Positions 51,007-60,432 of a stretch of DNA of 64,000 nucleotides are shown in pieces. The first letter of the stretch is position 1; each line of letters starts with the position of its first letter. The position numbers and the translations under genes were made by a program. A model generated the notes under the pieces. That model did no database searches and had not been told where the DNA came from. It saw only the letters and a program-made list of their open reading frames with translations. The DNA is from Phycisphaeraceae bacterium (GTDB lineage: Bacteria; Planctomycetota; Phycisphaerae; Phycisphaerales; SM1A02), in the NCBI GenBank assembly GCA_004213555.1, contig SHAP01000002.1:1-64000 (forward strand), read 5' to 3'.

Positions 51007-53226
51007 ATGCGATCGGTCATGACGGTTTTGCGGTGTGCTCTGGCTGCCCTTTTGGGGGCGGGGACGGTCGCGACGGCCCAAGACCAGATCGTGGGCATTG
51101 GCCTGGCCGGCGCGGTCCGCGAGAGTGGCTGGGTTCCTTTGCGGGTCCGTTTGTCGTCCACCGGGGTGGCCCGAGAAGTTGAGGTGATTGGCCTCGGCGT
51201 CACGCCCGACGGGGACGTCTTGCACACCCCACAACGTGTGGGGGTACCGCCATCTTCGGATGTGGAGGTTTCGGTCTTGGCGCTGCCGGCACCTGATGCC
51301 ACTCAAGCGGAGGTCTTGGTCAAAGAGCAAGACATGACGGTTCGGTTGGTCGCACCGATGCCAAATCGAATTTCAATCGACTCAACGGTGGTGCTGTGTG
51401 TTGGCCCAATTCCAAACGGATTGGCCCAACTTCGTGATCCTGACCCTCGCGTTCGAGGATTCACTTCTCGGGTTGAAGTCAACACGTTGCCAGACCTCAG
51501 GGCGATGCCTTCGGATTGGCGTGCTTTGGATGTTGCCGATGTCTTGGTGCTCCCGGGAGAAGGGCTCCCTTCGGCCCTCGGAAGTGTGCGTTGGAAGGGC
51601 GTCGAACGTTGGGTTCGTGAGGGCGGACATTTGGTTTTGCATGGCATGGAAACCGGATGGACCACCACCGACCCCATGTGGTGCGGAATCGATCCTGTCC
51701 GTCGCACTCAAACTTTTGCCCAGCTGCGTGAAGTGCTCAGCGCGAGCAACGAACTTCCTGTGTTGGCTGATCGTCGCCGAAGCATTGATGTGTTGGACCG
51801 AAGCCAAGCGTCTTTTCCTTGGTCAGGAAAAATGAAGGTTGCAGGTAATCCACTGGTGGTCGGGCGTCCATGGGGCCGTGGCCGGGTGGACTGGTTGGGC
51901 GTGCCTCTTCGGTTGCCATCCGTCATGGAATCGGATGGGCAGAACCGATCCTGGCCCGATGCGCCCTTCTTCGCGGATCTGTTCATCCTTGCTGGTGACC
52001 CCATTTCCAGGCTTGCCTTTGATGCCAGTCAGCCCTCTGACCGAATCGTGCTGTGGGATCAATCGATCCTGTTCGGTGATCGGGATGTCGAGTCTATCGT
52101 GGCCGAAAATACCACCAGATCAAGCATTACCAATGTTGCCATTCTGGTTCCCATGTACGCGCTGGTGTTGGGTCCAGGTCTTGCCCTTTGGGGAAGAGCC
52201 CGCGGTCGATCGCATCAGGTGTGGCCGGTGGCCGCGGGGGCTTCGCTGCTGGGGGTGTTGTTGATGTTGTTGGTTGTTGGTCGATCAGGCGTGACCGATG
52301 TTTCGTTGCGTCACTTCACCATGCTCGATCAAACGTTCGATGGTCCACACCAAGTGGTCGGCTTTGGTCAGGTCCAGACGACGGGTTTTTCTCGCGTCGA
52401 CTTGAACCATCCTCAAGGCGCGCTTCGACCGTGGGTTCCGAATGGTTCTGTTTTGGCTTTCCCAGATCGGCGGGTGGTGGAGTCTGGTCCGAGTGCATGG
52501 AGTTTGCCAACCCGAGGCGTTCCTGTTCCGTTCTCCTGGAGAGGATCACTCGCGCCCAACGAAACATGGGGGGTGGTCCGTCTGAAGTCTGAACCCGCGC
52601 CTTATCTGGGTCTTGAGGACAAAGTTCAAGGTGTGCTCGTGCACTCATTTCCGGCACCCTTGCAACAAGTACGTTTGTTTGCGGTGCTGGGAGAAGCGTC
52701 GCCACGACGTCGACAATCCGTTGCCGGCGAAGACCTCTCGGTATTTTCGGATCCGGGACGCCTGCCCGTGGTGGCCTTTGAAGCCAACATTGCGGCGTCC
52801 GGAGGATGGGCACCTGGGGTCCCACTGGATCTCAGCCAGGAGGACTTCGCCCGCAGCTGGTCTCGACTGGATGACACGCTTGAAGATCGCGGCTGGCGGC
52901 CACGAGAGTCTTTTCGGGGAGATTTTGGCCAAAGACCAGCCATGAATCTCCGAAACCGTCTCCTTGACGCCGCGCTTTGGCCTCTCGCCCACCCCACTCC
53001 TTGGTTGAATCCCGGTGACATTTCGATGTCGGTCAGTCCGTCGGTCATTGGCAGTGCTCGACGCTTCGGTGGGGGGTTGCGTCTGGGGTCCCCTGGCTTG
53101 ATGGTCGTCGGTTTTCTTGAAGAGGTTCCAGCACCTGGCGGTCCTTGGGTTGACGGAGGAGAGCCAACTTCATCCGGTACTGTGTTGGTGAGAGCTTTTC
53201 TTCCTCTTCCCGTGAAGGAGCGGTGA
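51007..53226 (+). CDS. large membrane protein with glutamine-amidotransferase-like region
   Basis: A 739-residue protein with a signal peptide (about 1-24, ending ATAQ) and two transmembrane helices near 377-396 and 405-425. The periplasmic N-terminal part includes ALDVADVLVLPGEGL and WVREGGHLVLHG, which recall the class I amidotransferase-like fold found in large membrane proteins near ABC transporters. The catalytic triad is not evident. It is followed 4 bases later by an ABC ATPase gene, so it may be the partner of a transport or gliding-type system; this is inference. Confidence 0.72.
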   Translation: MRSVMTVLRCALAALLGAGTVATAQDQIVGIGLAGAVRESGWVPLRVRLSSTGVAREVEVIGLGVTPDGDVLHTPQRVGVPPSSDVEVSVLALPAPDATQAEVLVKEQDMTVRLVAPMPNRISIDSTVVLCVGPIPNGLAQLRDPDPRVRGFTSRVEVNTLPDLRAMPSDWRALDVADVLVLPGEGLPSALGSVRWKGVERWVREGGHLVLHGMETGWTTTDPMWCGIDPVRRTQTFAQLREVLSASNELPVLADRRRSIDVLDRSQASFPWSGKMKVAGNPLVVGRPWGRGRVDWLGVPLRLPSVMESDGQNRSWPDAPFFADLFILAGDPISRLAFDASQPSDRIVLWDQSILFGDRDVESIVAENTTRSSITNVAILVPMYALVLGPGLALWGRARGRSHQVWPVAAGASLLGVLLMLLVVGRSGVTDVSLRHFTMLDQTFDGPHQVVGFGQVQTTGFSRVDLNHPQGALRPWVPNGSVLAFPDRRVVESGPSAWSLPTRGVPVPFSWRGSLAPNETWGVVRLKSEPAPYLGLEDKVQGVLVHSFPAPLQQVRLFAVLGEASPRRRQSVAGEDLSVFSDPGRLPVVAFEANIAASGGWAPGVPLDLSQEDFARSWSRLDDTLEDRGWRPRESFRGDFGQRPAMNLRNRLLDAALWPLAHPTPWLNPGDISMSVSPSVIGSARRFGGGLRLGSPGLMVVGFLEEVPAPGGPWVDGGEPTSSGTVLVRAFLPLPVKER

Positions 53227-53230
53227 ATCA

Positions 53231-54175
53231 TTGGCCATCCTTGAGACCCATCATCTTTCTCGACGCTACGGATCTTTGGTGGCGTTGGATGATTTGAACC
53301 TCAAAGTTGAGGCCGGCGAATGCTTCGGATTCATTGGGCCCAACGGCGCGGGAAAGACCACCACCATCAAAATTTTGGCGACCTTGCTCAAGCCAAGTTC
53401 TGGGGAGGCTCGGGTGTGCGGGTTTACGGTGGGGTGGCAAAACACACACATTCGGCCGCTGATTGGGTACGTCCCTGATTTCTTGGGGGCCTACGACGAC
53501 ATGTTGGTCCGGGAGTACTTGCAGTTCTTTGCCAGTTGTTATGGCATCACTGGATCCCGACGGACCCAAGTGGTTGATGACGCGTTGTCGCTCACCGATC
53601 TGGGCGGCAAGGCTGAAGCGCCAATTTCTGGTTTGTCTCGAGGCATGAGCCAACGGCTGGCCGTGGCCCGCGTTCTGTTGCATGACCCAGAAGTGCTGTT
53701 GCTTGATGAACCTGCGTCGGGACTTGATCCGAGGGCTCGGGTGGAAATGCGGGAGCTGCTCCGTACGCTTCGTGACTTGGGCAAGACCATTTTGATTTCT
53801 TCCCACATTCTTCATGAATTGGCCGAGCTGTGCACTTCGGTTGGCATCTTGGAACGCGGGAAACTGGTTTTTGCCGGTTCGGTTCAGTCAGCATTGGACG
53901 CAGCCCGCTCGGGGACGCGTTTGGAGTGTGAGCTCGACGGGGGTATGGATGCTGCTTTGGGCCTGCTCGGGTCCTTAGATGGCGTTCGATCCGTGGCGGT
54001 TGATGAGGGCACCAAGGATCGCTTGGTGGTCCACCTTGAAACCGGGACCACATTGGATGCAGCAGGCATCAATGCACGTCTGGTCACGGCCGGGGTCCGG
54101 GTTCGCGGACTCTCCGCTGAGAGAATTGACCTTGAAACCGCGTTTATGCGGCTTACTCAGGGACTTGTGTCGTGA
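53231..54175 (+). CDS. ABC transporter ATP-binding protein
   Basis: A 314-residue ABC ATPase with Walker A GPNGAGKTT near 37-45, signature LSRGMSQRLAVAR near 136-148, Walker B VLLLDEPASGLDP near 156-168 and switch His in SSHILHELAEL near 191. A C-terminal domain of about 90 residues ends it. The start is TTG 53231 with AAGGAG about 11 bases upstream. No permease gene is adjacent, so membrane partner and substrate are unknown; the preceding large membrane protein is the likely partner. Confidence 0.92.
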   Translation: MAILETHHLSRRYGSLVALDDLNLKVEAGECFGFIGPNGAGKTTTIKILATLLKPSSGEARVCGFTVGWQNTHIRPLIGYVPDFLGAYDDMLVREYLQFFASCYGITGSRRTQVVDDALSLTDLGGKAEAPISGLSRGMSQRLAVARVLLHDPEVLLLDEPASGLDPRARVEMRELLRTLRDLGKTILISSHILHELAELCTSVGILERGKLVFAGSVQSALDAARSGTRLECELDGGMDAALGLLGSLDGVRSVAVDEGTKDRLVVHLETGTTLDAAGINARLVTAGVRVRGLSAERIDLETAFMRLTQGLVS

Positions 54176-54221
54176 TTGAGCGGGAATCCAGATGCGTGCG
54201 CCGGTACGATGATGGATTCTC

Positions 54222-55061
54222 ATGACCCCCCCAACCTTTGAATTGGTGATTGGTGAAGGCTGCGACGCAAACGTGGCCGAAGGGGTTCGGTCCTTCCTTG
54301 GTGAAAACGTGCCCGAGCGGTCCGTGCATGAAGTTGGGCAAGCTGACATCGTGGTCGCGGTGGGCGGTGATGGCACCATCATGCGGGTGGCCCGACAGGT
54401 CTTGGATGCCGGAGCCACTTCACGAATTTTGGGGGTCTCAGGAGGGCGTCTGGGATTCCTCGCCGCTTTTGAATTGGAAGAACTTCCGTTGTATCTGGAC
54501 GCCATCCGCGCGGGGACATTAAGCATTGAAAACCGCCATGCTTTGCATTGGCGTTTGTTCCGGAATGGACAAGAAGCAGCCACTGGTTGTGCCGTCAACG
54601 ACGTGGTCTTGGCGGCAGGCCAACCGTTTCGAGCCATCGAGCTCGAGGGTGAAGTGGATGGTGGCGCTATTCCTCGTTTTTTGGGAGACGGTTTGATCGT
54701 GGCCACCAGTGCAGGGTCGACCGCGCATGCCGCGAGTGCTGGAGGCCCCATCGTGGCTCCAGGTCTCGAAGCCACAATTTTGGTGCCCCTCGCCGCCCAT
54801 TCCTTGGCTTGGCGCCCGTTGGTCCTGCCTGCCGAAGCGAGCGTGGCCCTGAACGTCCACCATGCCAACGAAGGTTCATCGTTGGTGCAGGATGGTCGAT
54901 TGGCCGAACGTCTCCAAGCTGGAGACCGGGTTGAAGTCGCTTCCCATTATCAAACTCTTCGCTTTCTTCGACACCCCGAACGACCTTTCGGGGCCACCCT
55001 TGCGGCCAAACTGGGCTGGGCCGCGCCGCCGTCTTGGCGTCGCCCAGGAGATGAGGCATGA
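54222..55061 (+). CDS. nadK: NAD kinase
   Basis: A 279-residue NAD kinase that makes NADP from NAD and ATP or polyphosphate. GGDGT lies at 48-52 and the second conserved region reads GDGLIVATSAGSTAH, where most enzymes have STPTGSTAY. APGLEATILVPLAAHSL follows. The family fold is clear despite the altered NAD-binding motif. It overlaps serS by 4 bases. Confidence 0.9.
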   Translation: MTPPTFELVIGEGCDANVAEGVRSFLGENVPERSVHEVGQADIVVAVGGDGTIMRVARQVLDAGATSRILGVSGGRLGFLAAFELEELPLYLDAIRAGTLSIENRHALHWRLFRNGQEAATGCAVNDVVLAAGQPFRAIELEGEVDGGAIPRFLGDGLIVATSAGSTAHAASAGGPIVAPGLEATILVPLAAHSLAWRPLVLPAEASVALNVHHANEGSSLVQDGRLAERLQAGDRVEVASHYQTLRFLRHPERPFGATLAAKLGWAAPPSWRRPGDEA

Positions 55062-56455
55062 TTGATCTCAAAGCGTTGCGAAATGACCCTGACCATTTTC
55101 GACAAGGCGCTGAGGCCAAGGGCACAGCGGTTGCGATTGATGAATTGCTCGAGCTGGATGCTCAAAAACGATCTTTGCTGTCGCAGATGGAATCGGCTCG
55201 AGCCGAACAGAAGAAGTTGGCGAAGGAAACCGGGCCTCGTATGGGGCAGTTGAAAGGGGCCATCAAAAAAGCTTCAAACGACGAGAAGCCAGCCCTTGAG
55301 CAAGAGTTGGCCATTTTGGAAGCGCAGCCCGCGGCGTTGAAGGGAAAAGTCCAAGAGGCCGAGGCTGCGATAGCAGCAATTGAACCAAAGCTCCAAGAAT
55401 TGCTGCTGACCATTCCCCAGCCTCCCGCCCCCGATGTGGTGGTCGGTCCAGATGCATCGGCCAATGTTGAACGGCGCCGGTGGTCTGGGGACTTTGATCC
55501 CGAAAAATCCTTTGCGGCCCAACGGGGATTTGCCCCCAAGACCCATTTGGAACTGATCGAGCAGCACGACCTGGTGGACTTTGCTCGAGGGGTGAAGATG
55601 GCAGGCAGCCGCCATTATGTTTTGAAAGGCGATGGCATGCGTTTGCACGAAGCCGTCATGCGTATGGCTTTGGAGATGATGACCGAACACCATGGGTTTA
55701 CGCCCATGAGCGTTCCGGTCATTGTTCGCGAGGAATGCATGGTGGGCACCGGATTCTTCCCCGGTGGTCGAGAGCAGGCGTACCACGTTGCCGAAAAGGA
55801 ACGCGGCGGCGGCCATGACTTGTTCCTCACTGGCACGGGCGAAGTGGGTTTGATGGGGGTCTACGCCGATGAGATTTTGGATTTCAACCAACTGCCCATC
55901 ACCGCCACCACCAGATCGACGTGCTTCCGCCGAGAAGCGGGCGCGGCGGGTCGGGATACGGCTGGCTTGTATCGCATTCACCAATTTGACAAGGTGGAGC
56001 AAGTGGTGATTCATGCCGCTGACCCCGAAGAGCACCGGGCGTGGCATGAAAAGATGATGGGATTTGTCGAGGGTTTTCTTCAGGCATTGGAGTTGCCCTA
56101 CCGACTGCTCGATTGTTGTACCGGGGACTTGGGGCATAAAAATGAAGCCATGACCGATATCGAATGCTGGATGCCGGGCCGAGGTGAACTTGACGGGGAC
56201 GGTCGCCCAAGTGGTGACTGGGGCGAGACGCACTCCGCTTCACGGCTTGCCGATTTCCAGACCCGTCGGCTCAACCTGCGATACCGGGACGCCAAGGGCA
56301 CCATTCGTTATCCCTACGCGCTCAACAACACGGTGGCCGCAAGTCCCCGAGTGTTGATTCCGATTTTGGAAATGCACCAACAGGCCGACGGTCGAATTCG
56401 CATCCCTGCAGCATTGCAGCCGTACCTCAGTGGTCGGACGATGATTGGCAACTAA
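55058..56455 (+). CDS. serS: seryl-tRNA synthetase
   Basis: A 465-residue SerRS with the N-terminal tRNA-binding coiled coil (about 30-110) and a class II core. Motif 2 is CFRREAGAAGRDTAGLYRIH near 290 and motif 3 is near 425 (LNNTVAASPRVLIPILE). Lengths around 430 are usual, so it is slightly long. Its TAA stop overlaps the convergent tilS stop (CTAA, 56452-56455). Confidence 0.96.
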   Translation: MIDLKALRNDPDHFRQGAEAKGTAVAIDELLELDAQKRSLLSQMESARAEQKKLAKETGPRMGQLKGAIKKASNDEKPALEQELAILEAQPAALKGKVQEAEAAIAAIEPKLQELLLTIPQPPAPDVVVGPDASANVERRRWSGDFDPEKSFAAQRGFAPKTHLELIEQHDLVDFARGVKMAGSRHYVLKGDGMRLHEAVMRMALEMMTEHHGFTPMSVPVIVREECMVGTGFFPGGREQAYHVAEKERGGGHDLFLTGTGEVGLMGVYADEILDFNQLPITATTRSTCFRREAGAAGRDTAGLYRIHQFDKVEQVVIHAADPEEHRAWHEKMMGFVEGFLQALELPYRLLDCCTGDLGHKNEAMTDIECWMPGRGELDGDGRPSGDWGETHSASRLADFQTRRLNLRYRDAKGTIRYPYALNNTVAASPRVLIPILEMHQQADGRIRIPAALQPYLSGRTMIGN

Positions 56456-57444
56456 AGAGGTTTGGGACCCAACAAAGCTCGTGCCGTCAACTCCATAACC
56501 CCACCTTGGACGGCAAAGCGTCGAGGTCGATTTTCTTGTTCCGAAATGGCACGGCACAAAGGGCGCAGTTGAGAGTTGGGGGTGTTGGGCGCGCGAAGTT
56601 GCAGTGCTGCCAGACGCAAGCCCTCTGAAGCACGCTGCCAAACTTCTCGTTCTTCACTTTGGGCCAGTCGTTTGGCTTGGGTTTGGAGGGCTTGACCAGC
56701 GGCTTGCATCAAGGCGCGGTTGTTCACAATCGCCATGCCACACCCTTGACGCAACAATTCCAATTGAGGACGAATCAGGGTTCGAATGCGTCCCCGCGCG
56801 CTCTGGGGATCAAGGTTCCCTGGTTCATCGTGAAACGGAAGGTGATGCTCTTGGGCATGATCTCGAAGTGTCTGGCCTGGGGTTTCCAGGAACGGACGAA
56901 GCACCTGAATGCCGCCGCCCAAGTGCCGACAATCCCGCATGCCACCAAGCCCTTTGGGTCCTGCGCCTCGAACCAAAGCCAACAGGATCGATTCCACTTG
57001 ATCGTCGGCATGGTGACCCAGCAAAATATGAGGCAAATTTTGTTCGAACGCGACGGTTTTCAACGCTTGGTATCGGGCGCGTCGCGCGGCTGCAGGATTG
57101 GCCGGAGGCTCGAGGTCTTGCCGGTGGTGGGTGATGTTGCGGGCATCGCACCACCCACGTACCGCCATCAATTCATCTTCTGCTTCCGCCCGCAGGTGGT
57201 GGTGCACCGTCACGGCATGCAGTTGTCGTGGCGTGCGGTGTACCGATCGATAGGCCAAATCAAGCAAGGCAAATGAATCGGGGCCTCCCGAAACCGCGAC
57301 CAGCCAACCCCCCTTGGCAGCCCCCAATCGCCGCATGCGGGCTTCAAAATCTCCCAGCAATGGGATTCGACCAGATTTGTCATCAGGTTTGGCCAAGGTT
57401 GATGGATGATAGAGACTCCATTGTGCCGATTGAGAAAGACCCAT
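56452..57444 (-). CDS. tilS: tRNA(Ile)-lysidine synthase TilS
   Basis: A 330-residue TilS from ATG 57444, which attaches lysine to C34 of tRNA-Ile so that it reads AUA. The PP-loop SGGPDSFALLDLA lies near 52-64 and GHHADDQVESILLALVRG near 145. GAGAGG upstream supports this start; ATG 57336 is an alternative with a weaker site. The stop overlaps that of serS, and the start overlaps that of the next gene, so there is no intergenic space on either side. Confidence 0.9.
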   Translation of the reverse strand: MGLSQSAQWSLYHPSTLAKPDDKSGRIPLLGDFEARMRRLGAAKGGWLVAVSGGPDSFALLDLAYRSVHRTPRQLHAVTVHHHLRAEAEDELMAVRGWCDARNITHHRQDLEPPANPAAARRARYQALKTVAFEQNLPHILLGHHADDQVESILLALVRGAGPKGLGGMRDCRHLGGGIQVLRPFLETPGQTLRDHAQEHHLPFHDEPGNLDPQSARGRIRTLIRPQLELLRQGCGMAIVNNRALMQAAGQALQTQAKRLAQSEEREVWQRASEGLRLAALQLRAPNTPNSQLRPLCRAISEQENRPRRFAVQGGVMELTARALLGPKPL

Positions 57445-57889
57445 GTCAGATCCTCTCTTGCTGTTGATCGCGTTGGTGGCTGGAATCGCCGGGGGAGCCA
57501 CTGCAGCTTGGATCTTCTTTCTCGTGCGAAAACCAGAAGCACCACAAACACCACCTCCGGTGGTTGCGTCGCCAACACCTTCCCCGCGGCCCGTTCATCC
57601 AGAACGAATCGAGGTGCTGCTCCGGGACGCTGAGCAGGCTTCACGTCGGCTGGATCGTCTGATCCGGAGGGCAGAATTGCTCGATCCGGCCCACGACAGC
57701 AGTCTTCCAGGGGTGAGTACCACAGACATTGAGAGCGATCCCATGGAAGTCGCAGTCCGGGAGGGGATGTCACAAGGTGAATCTGCCGAAAGTTTGGCAG
57801 AGGCCCTTGGCGTCTCCTCGGCTGAAATTGAAGAGATGATTTCGCGTTTGCAGTCCACGGTCAGTGGAAATGAGGACTCTGCCGCTTGA
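57443..57889 (+). CDS. small membrane-anchored protein of unknown function
   Basis: A 148-residue protein with one N-terminal transmembrane helix (about 5-26), a Pro-rich linker, a charged coiled segment and a C-terminal helix-turn-helix-like stretch (GESAESLAEALGVSSAEIEEMI). This build recalls small proteins of the DUF2802/DUF6115 type often found with motility genes; I infer no function. Its ATG at 57443 overlaps that of tilS on the other strand by two bases. Confidence 0.72.
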   Translation: MSDPLLLLIALVAGIAGGATAAWIFFLVRKPEAPQTPPPVVASPTPSPRPVHPERIEVLLRDAEQASRRLDRLIRRAELLDPAHDSSLPGVSTTDIESDPMEVAVREGMSQGESAESLAEALGVSSAEIEEMISRLQSTVSGNEDSAA

Positions 57890-57964
57890 TCCCCCATGGG
57901 TGCATTTCCAAATCATGCGATGTTCGGACACGCTGTCTGGATCATTCCCGGGTAAGTTGATGGC

Positions 57965-58573
57965 ATGGGCAGTGTCCTCCTTATCGTGCTCGCCATTTTT
58001 GTTGGTCTGTTGCTCTTGGTGGCTTTCTGGGCCATCGCGCTGTACAACGGCCTGATCGGCAAGCGAAATCGCTTCCGCAACGCCTTCGCCCAGATCGAAG
58101 TGCAGTTGCAACGTCGGTACGACCTGATTCCCAACTTGGTGGAAACCGCCAAGGGGTACATGAGCCACGAAAAAGACACCCTTGAGGCCGTCATCGCCGC
58201 CCGCAATCAAGCCATGGGCGCCATGCAAGCGGCGGCGGCCGCTCCGGGCGACTCCAACGCGATGGCCAATTTGGCTTCCGCGGAGGCCGGACTTGGTGGT
58301 GTCTTGGGTCGGTTGATGGCCGTCGCGGAAGCGTACCCAGACCTGAAAGCAAACCAGAACATGATGGCGGTGCAAGAAGAGCTCACCAGCACCGAAAACA
58401 AAGTTGCTTTTGCGCGGCAGGCGTTCAATGACGCCGTCACGCTGTTCAACACCGCGCGTGAGACATTCCCGGCGGTCTTGATTGCTGGTTTGCTGGGCTT
58501 CAAAGAGGCCATGCTCTTCGAAGTGGATGATGCATCGGCCCGCAGCGCTCCAAAAGTGAATTTTGGCGGCTGA
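57965..58573 (+). CDS. LemA family protein
   Basis: A 202-residue LemA protein with an N-terminal transmembrane helix (about 4-25) and the family signature YNGLIGKRNRFRNAFAQIE followed by LQRRYDLIPNLVETAKGYM. LemA proteins are membrane-anchored helical-bundle proteins of unclear role, often encoded with M48-type proteases, as here (16-base gap). No clear binding site precedes the ATG. Confidence 0.93.
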   Translation: MGSVLLIVLAIFVGLLLLVAFWAIALYNGLIGKRNRFRNAFAQIEVQLQRRYDLIPNLVETAKGYMSHEKDTLEAVIAARNQAMGAMQAAAAAPGDSNAMANLASAEAGLGGVLGRLMAVAEAYPDLKANQNMMAVQEELTSTENKVAFARQAFNDAVTLFNTARETFPAVLIAGLLGFKEAMLFEVDDASARSAPKVNFGG

Positions 58574-58589
58574 CTGAAGCCGCAAACCC

Positions 58590-60410
58590 ATGTCCAACGC
58601 AACGAATTTCTTTGAGCGTCAAGACGACGCCCGCCGGAACACCAGTTGGCTGGTGGCCCTGTTTGCGGTGGCGGTGGTGCTGGTCATTCTGGCCTTGTCC
58701 GTCCCGTTGTTCGTGAATGGCAGGGTGCAGGAAGGCTTGGTGGTGGGAGGCGTGGTTGGCGTCGTTGTGTTGCTCGCTTCTGGCTTCAGGTTGCTGCAGC
58801 TTCGGGGCGGTGGCCGGGTGGTGGCGGAAGGGCTGGGTGGGCGTGTGTTGCCTGCGAGCACCAGAGACCCCGCGGAACGTCGGTTGCTGAATGTTGTCGA
58901 GGAAATGGCTTTGGCCAGTGGTATCCCAGCGCCACCGGTGTATGTCATGGATGACGAGATGCAAATCAACGCTTTCGCAGCGGGGTTGCGACCTGAAGAC
59001 GCGGTGCTGGGCTTTACCGAAGGTTGCATGCGTCGATTGCCCCGCGATGAATTGCAAGGCGTCGTCGCCCATGAGTTCAGCCACATCAAACATGGTGACA
59101 TGCGATTGAATATCCGGTTGATGGGCTTGATCTTTGGCTTGATGGCATTGGTGTACTTGGGATGGACCATCATTCGCATTGGTTTTCATTCGGCGGCGAT
59201 GGCTCGGAAGAAAGAGGACGCAGGTGGCCTGGCGTTGGTGCTCCCAGGACTCGCACTTGTCGTCGTCGGTGGGGTCGGGGCATTCTTTGGGAGTTTGTTG
59301 AAAGCCATGGTGTCTCGGCAACGGGAATATCTGGCCGATGCGTCGGCCGTGCAATACACCCGCAACCCGGCCGGAATTGCCAACGCACTGCGTCGTTTGG
59401 GCGGAGTGGGCAGTTCAGTGAAGCACAAGAATGCTGCCGAATCCAGTCACATGTTCTTTGGTCGGGGAGTGTCCAGTCTGTTTGCCACCCACCCGCCGAT
59501 TGAGAAGCGGGTGAAAGCCATTGACCCTGGTGGACAATGGACCACCGGAAAATTGCCTTCCGAACCAGAGATCACACTGGAGTCTCGCGGGGTGCAGTCG
59601 GTGCCCACAAGCAACGCCGCAGGATTTGTAGGGCATGCGGCCGTCGCGGCGGCACAGGCCACCACCGTTCGTGTCCAAGATGCCGTGGGTGATGCGGCCG
59701 ATGATCTGCTGGGAGCGGTGGCCAGTGTCTTTGCGATTTTGGCTTTGGAGGATGAAGACCCTCCGGATGTTCCTCTTCAAGCTCTTGCTGATCGGGGACT
59801 GCAGCAGGTTGCCGCAGAAGCATCACGTTTGCTTCCCCGGATGTCGCGACTGCAGGTGGACGATCGGTTGCCCTTCTTGGAGCATGCTTTGCCGGTGATG
59901 GCGGGCCTTTCTGAAAGCCAGTACCACCGAATTCGGGAGGCCATCTTGGCCATGATCGAACGGGACGGAGGGGTCACCCTGCTGGAAGCAGCCACCGGTC
60001 GAATGTTGATTGGGCGTCTTGACCGTCGCTTCCGAGGCCACACGGATCCCAAACGGAATCGGAGCTCGGCCCAACTCCGAGGACCCATCAACGTGCTTCT
60101 TCGCGGACTTGCCGAAGCCGGTCATCCTGGAGATCGCACGGCCCTGTCAACCCTTTCGAAACAGCAAAGCGCTCAACTTGGATTTGGATTTGAAGTTGAA
60201 GGCCCCGCGCCTGGTGTCCGAGAACTCGATGCAGCCTTGGCCCGTTTGTCCCGCTTGGAGCCCGAAGCTTCGGCCCGTTTGGGTGAATTGGCGGTGGTCT
60301 TTGTGGAGGCCGATGGCGTGGTTCAGGTCGAAGAACGAGAACTTTTGGCCTTGGTTGGTTCTGCTCTTGATCTTTCGATCAAACCAACACTGGATTCAGG
60401 GGCGGGTTGA
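58590..60410 (+). CDS. M48 family zinc metallopeptidase (HtpX-like)
   Basis: A 606-residue membrane protease with four hydrophobic segments (about 18-38, 48-68, 180-200 and 208-234). The zinc motif HEFSH lies near 161-165 and the third ligand Glu in REYLADASAV near 249. The C-terminal 250 residues add a cytoplasmic helical region not found in short HtpX. It follows lemA closely, a common pairing. It probably degrades membrane or misfolded proteins. Confidence 0.92.
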   Translation: MSNATNFFERQDDARRNTSWLVALFAVAVVLVILALSVPLFVNGRVQEGLVVGGVVGVVVLLASGFRLLQLRGGGRVVAEGLGGRVLPASTRDPAERRLLNVVEEMALASGIPAPPVYVMDDEMQINAFAAGLRPEDAVLGFTEGCMRRLPRDELQGVVAHEFSHIKHGDMRLNIRLMGLIFGLMALVYLGWTIIRIGFHSAAMARKKEDAGGLALVLPGLALVVVGGVGAFFGSLLKAMVSRQREYLADASAVQYTRNPAGIANALRRLGGVGSSVKHKNAAESSHMFFGRGVSSLFATHPPIEKRVKAIDPGGQWTTGKLPSEPEITLESRGVQSVPTSNAAGFVGHAAVAAAQATTVRVQDAVGDAADDLLGAVASVFAILALEDEDPPDVPLQALADRGLQQVAAEASRLLPRMSRLQVDDRLPFLEHALPVMAGLSESQYHRIREAILAMIERDGGVTLLEAATGRMLIGRLDRRFRGHTDPKRNRSSAQLRGPINVLLRGLAEAGHPGDRTALSTLSKQQSAQLGFGFEVEGPAPGVRELDAALARLSRLEPEASARLGELAVVFVEADGVVQVEERELLALVGSALDLSIKPTLDSGAG

Positions 60411-60432
60411 GCGGTATTCTTCCACCCTTCCC

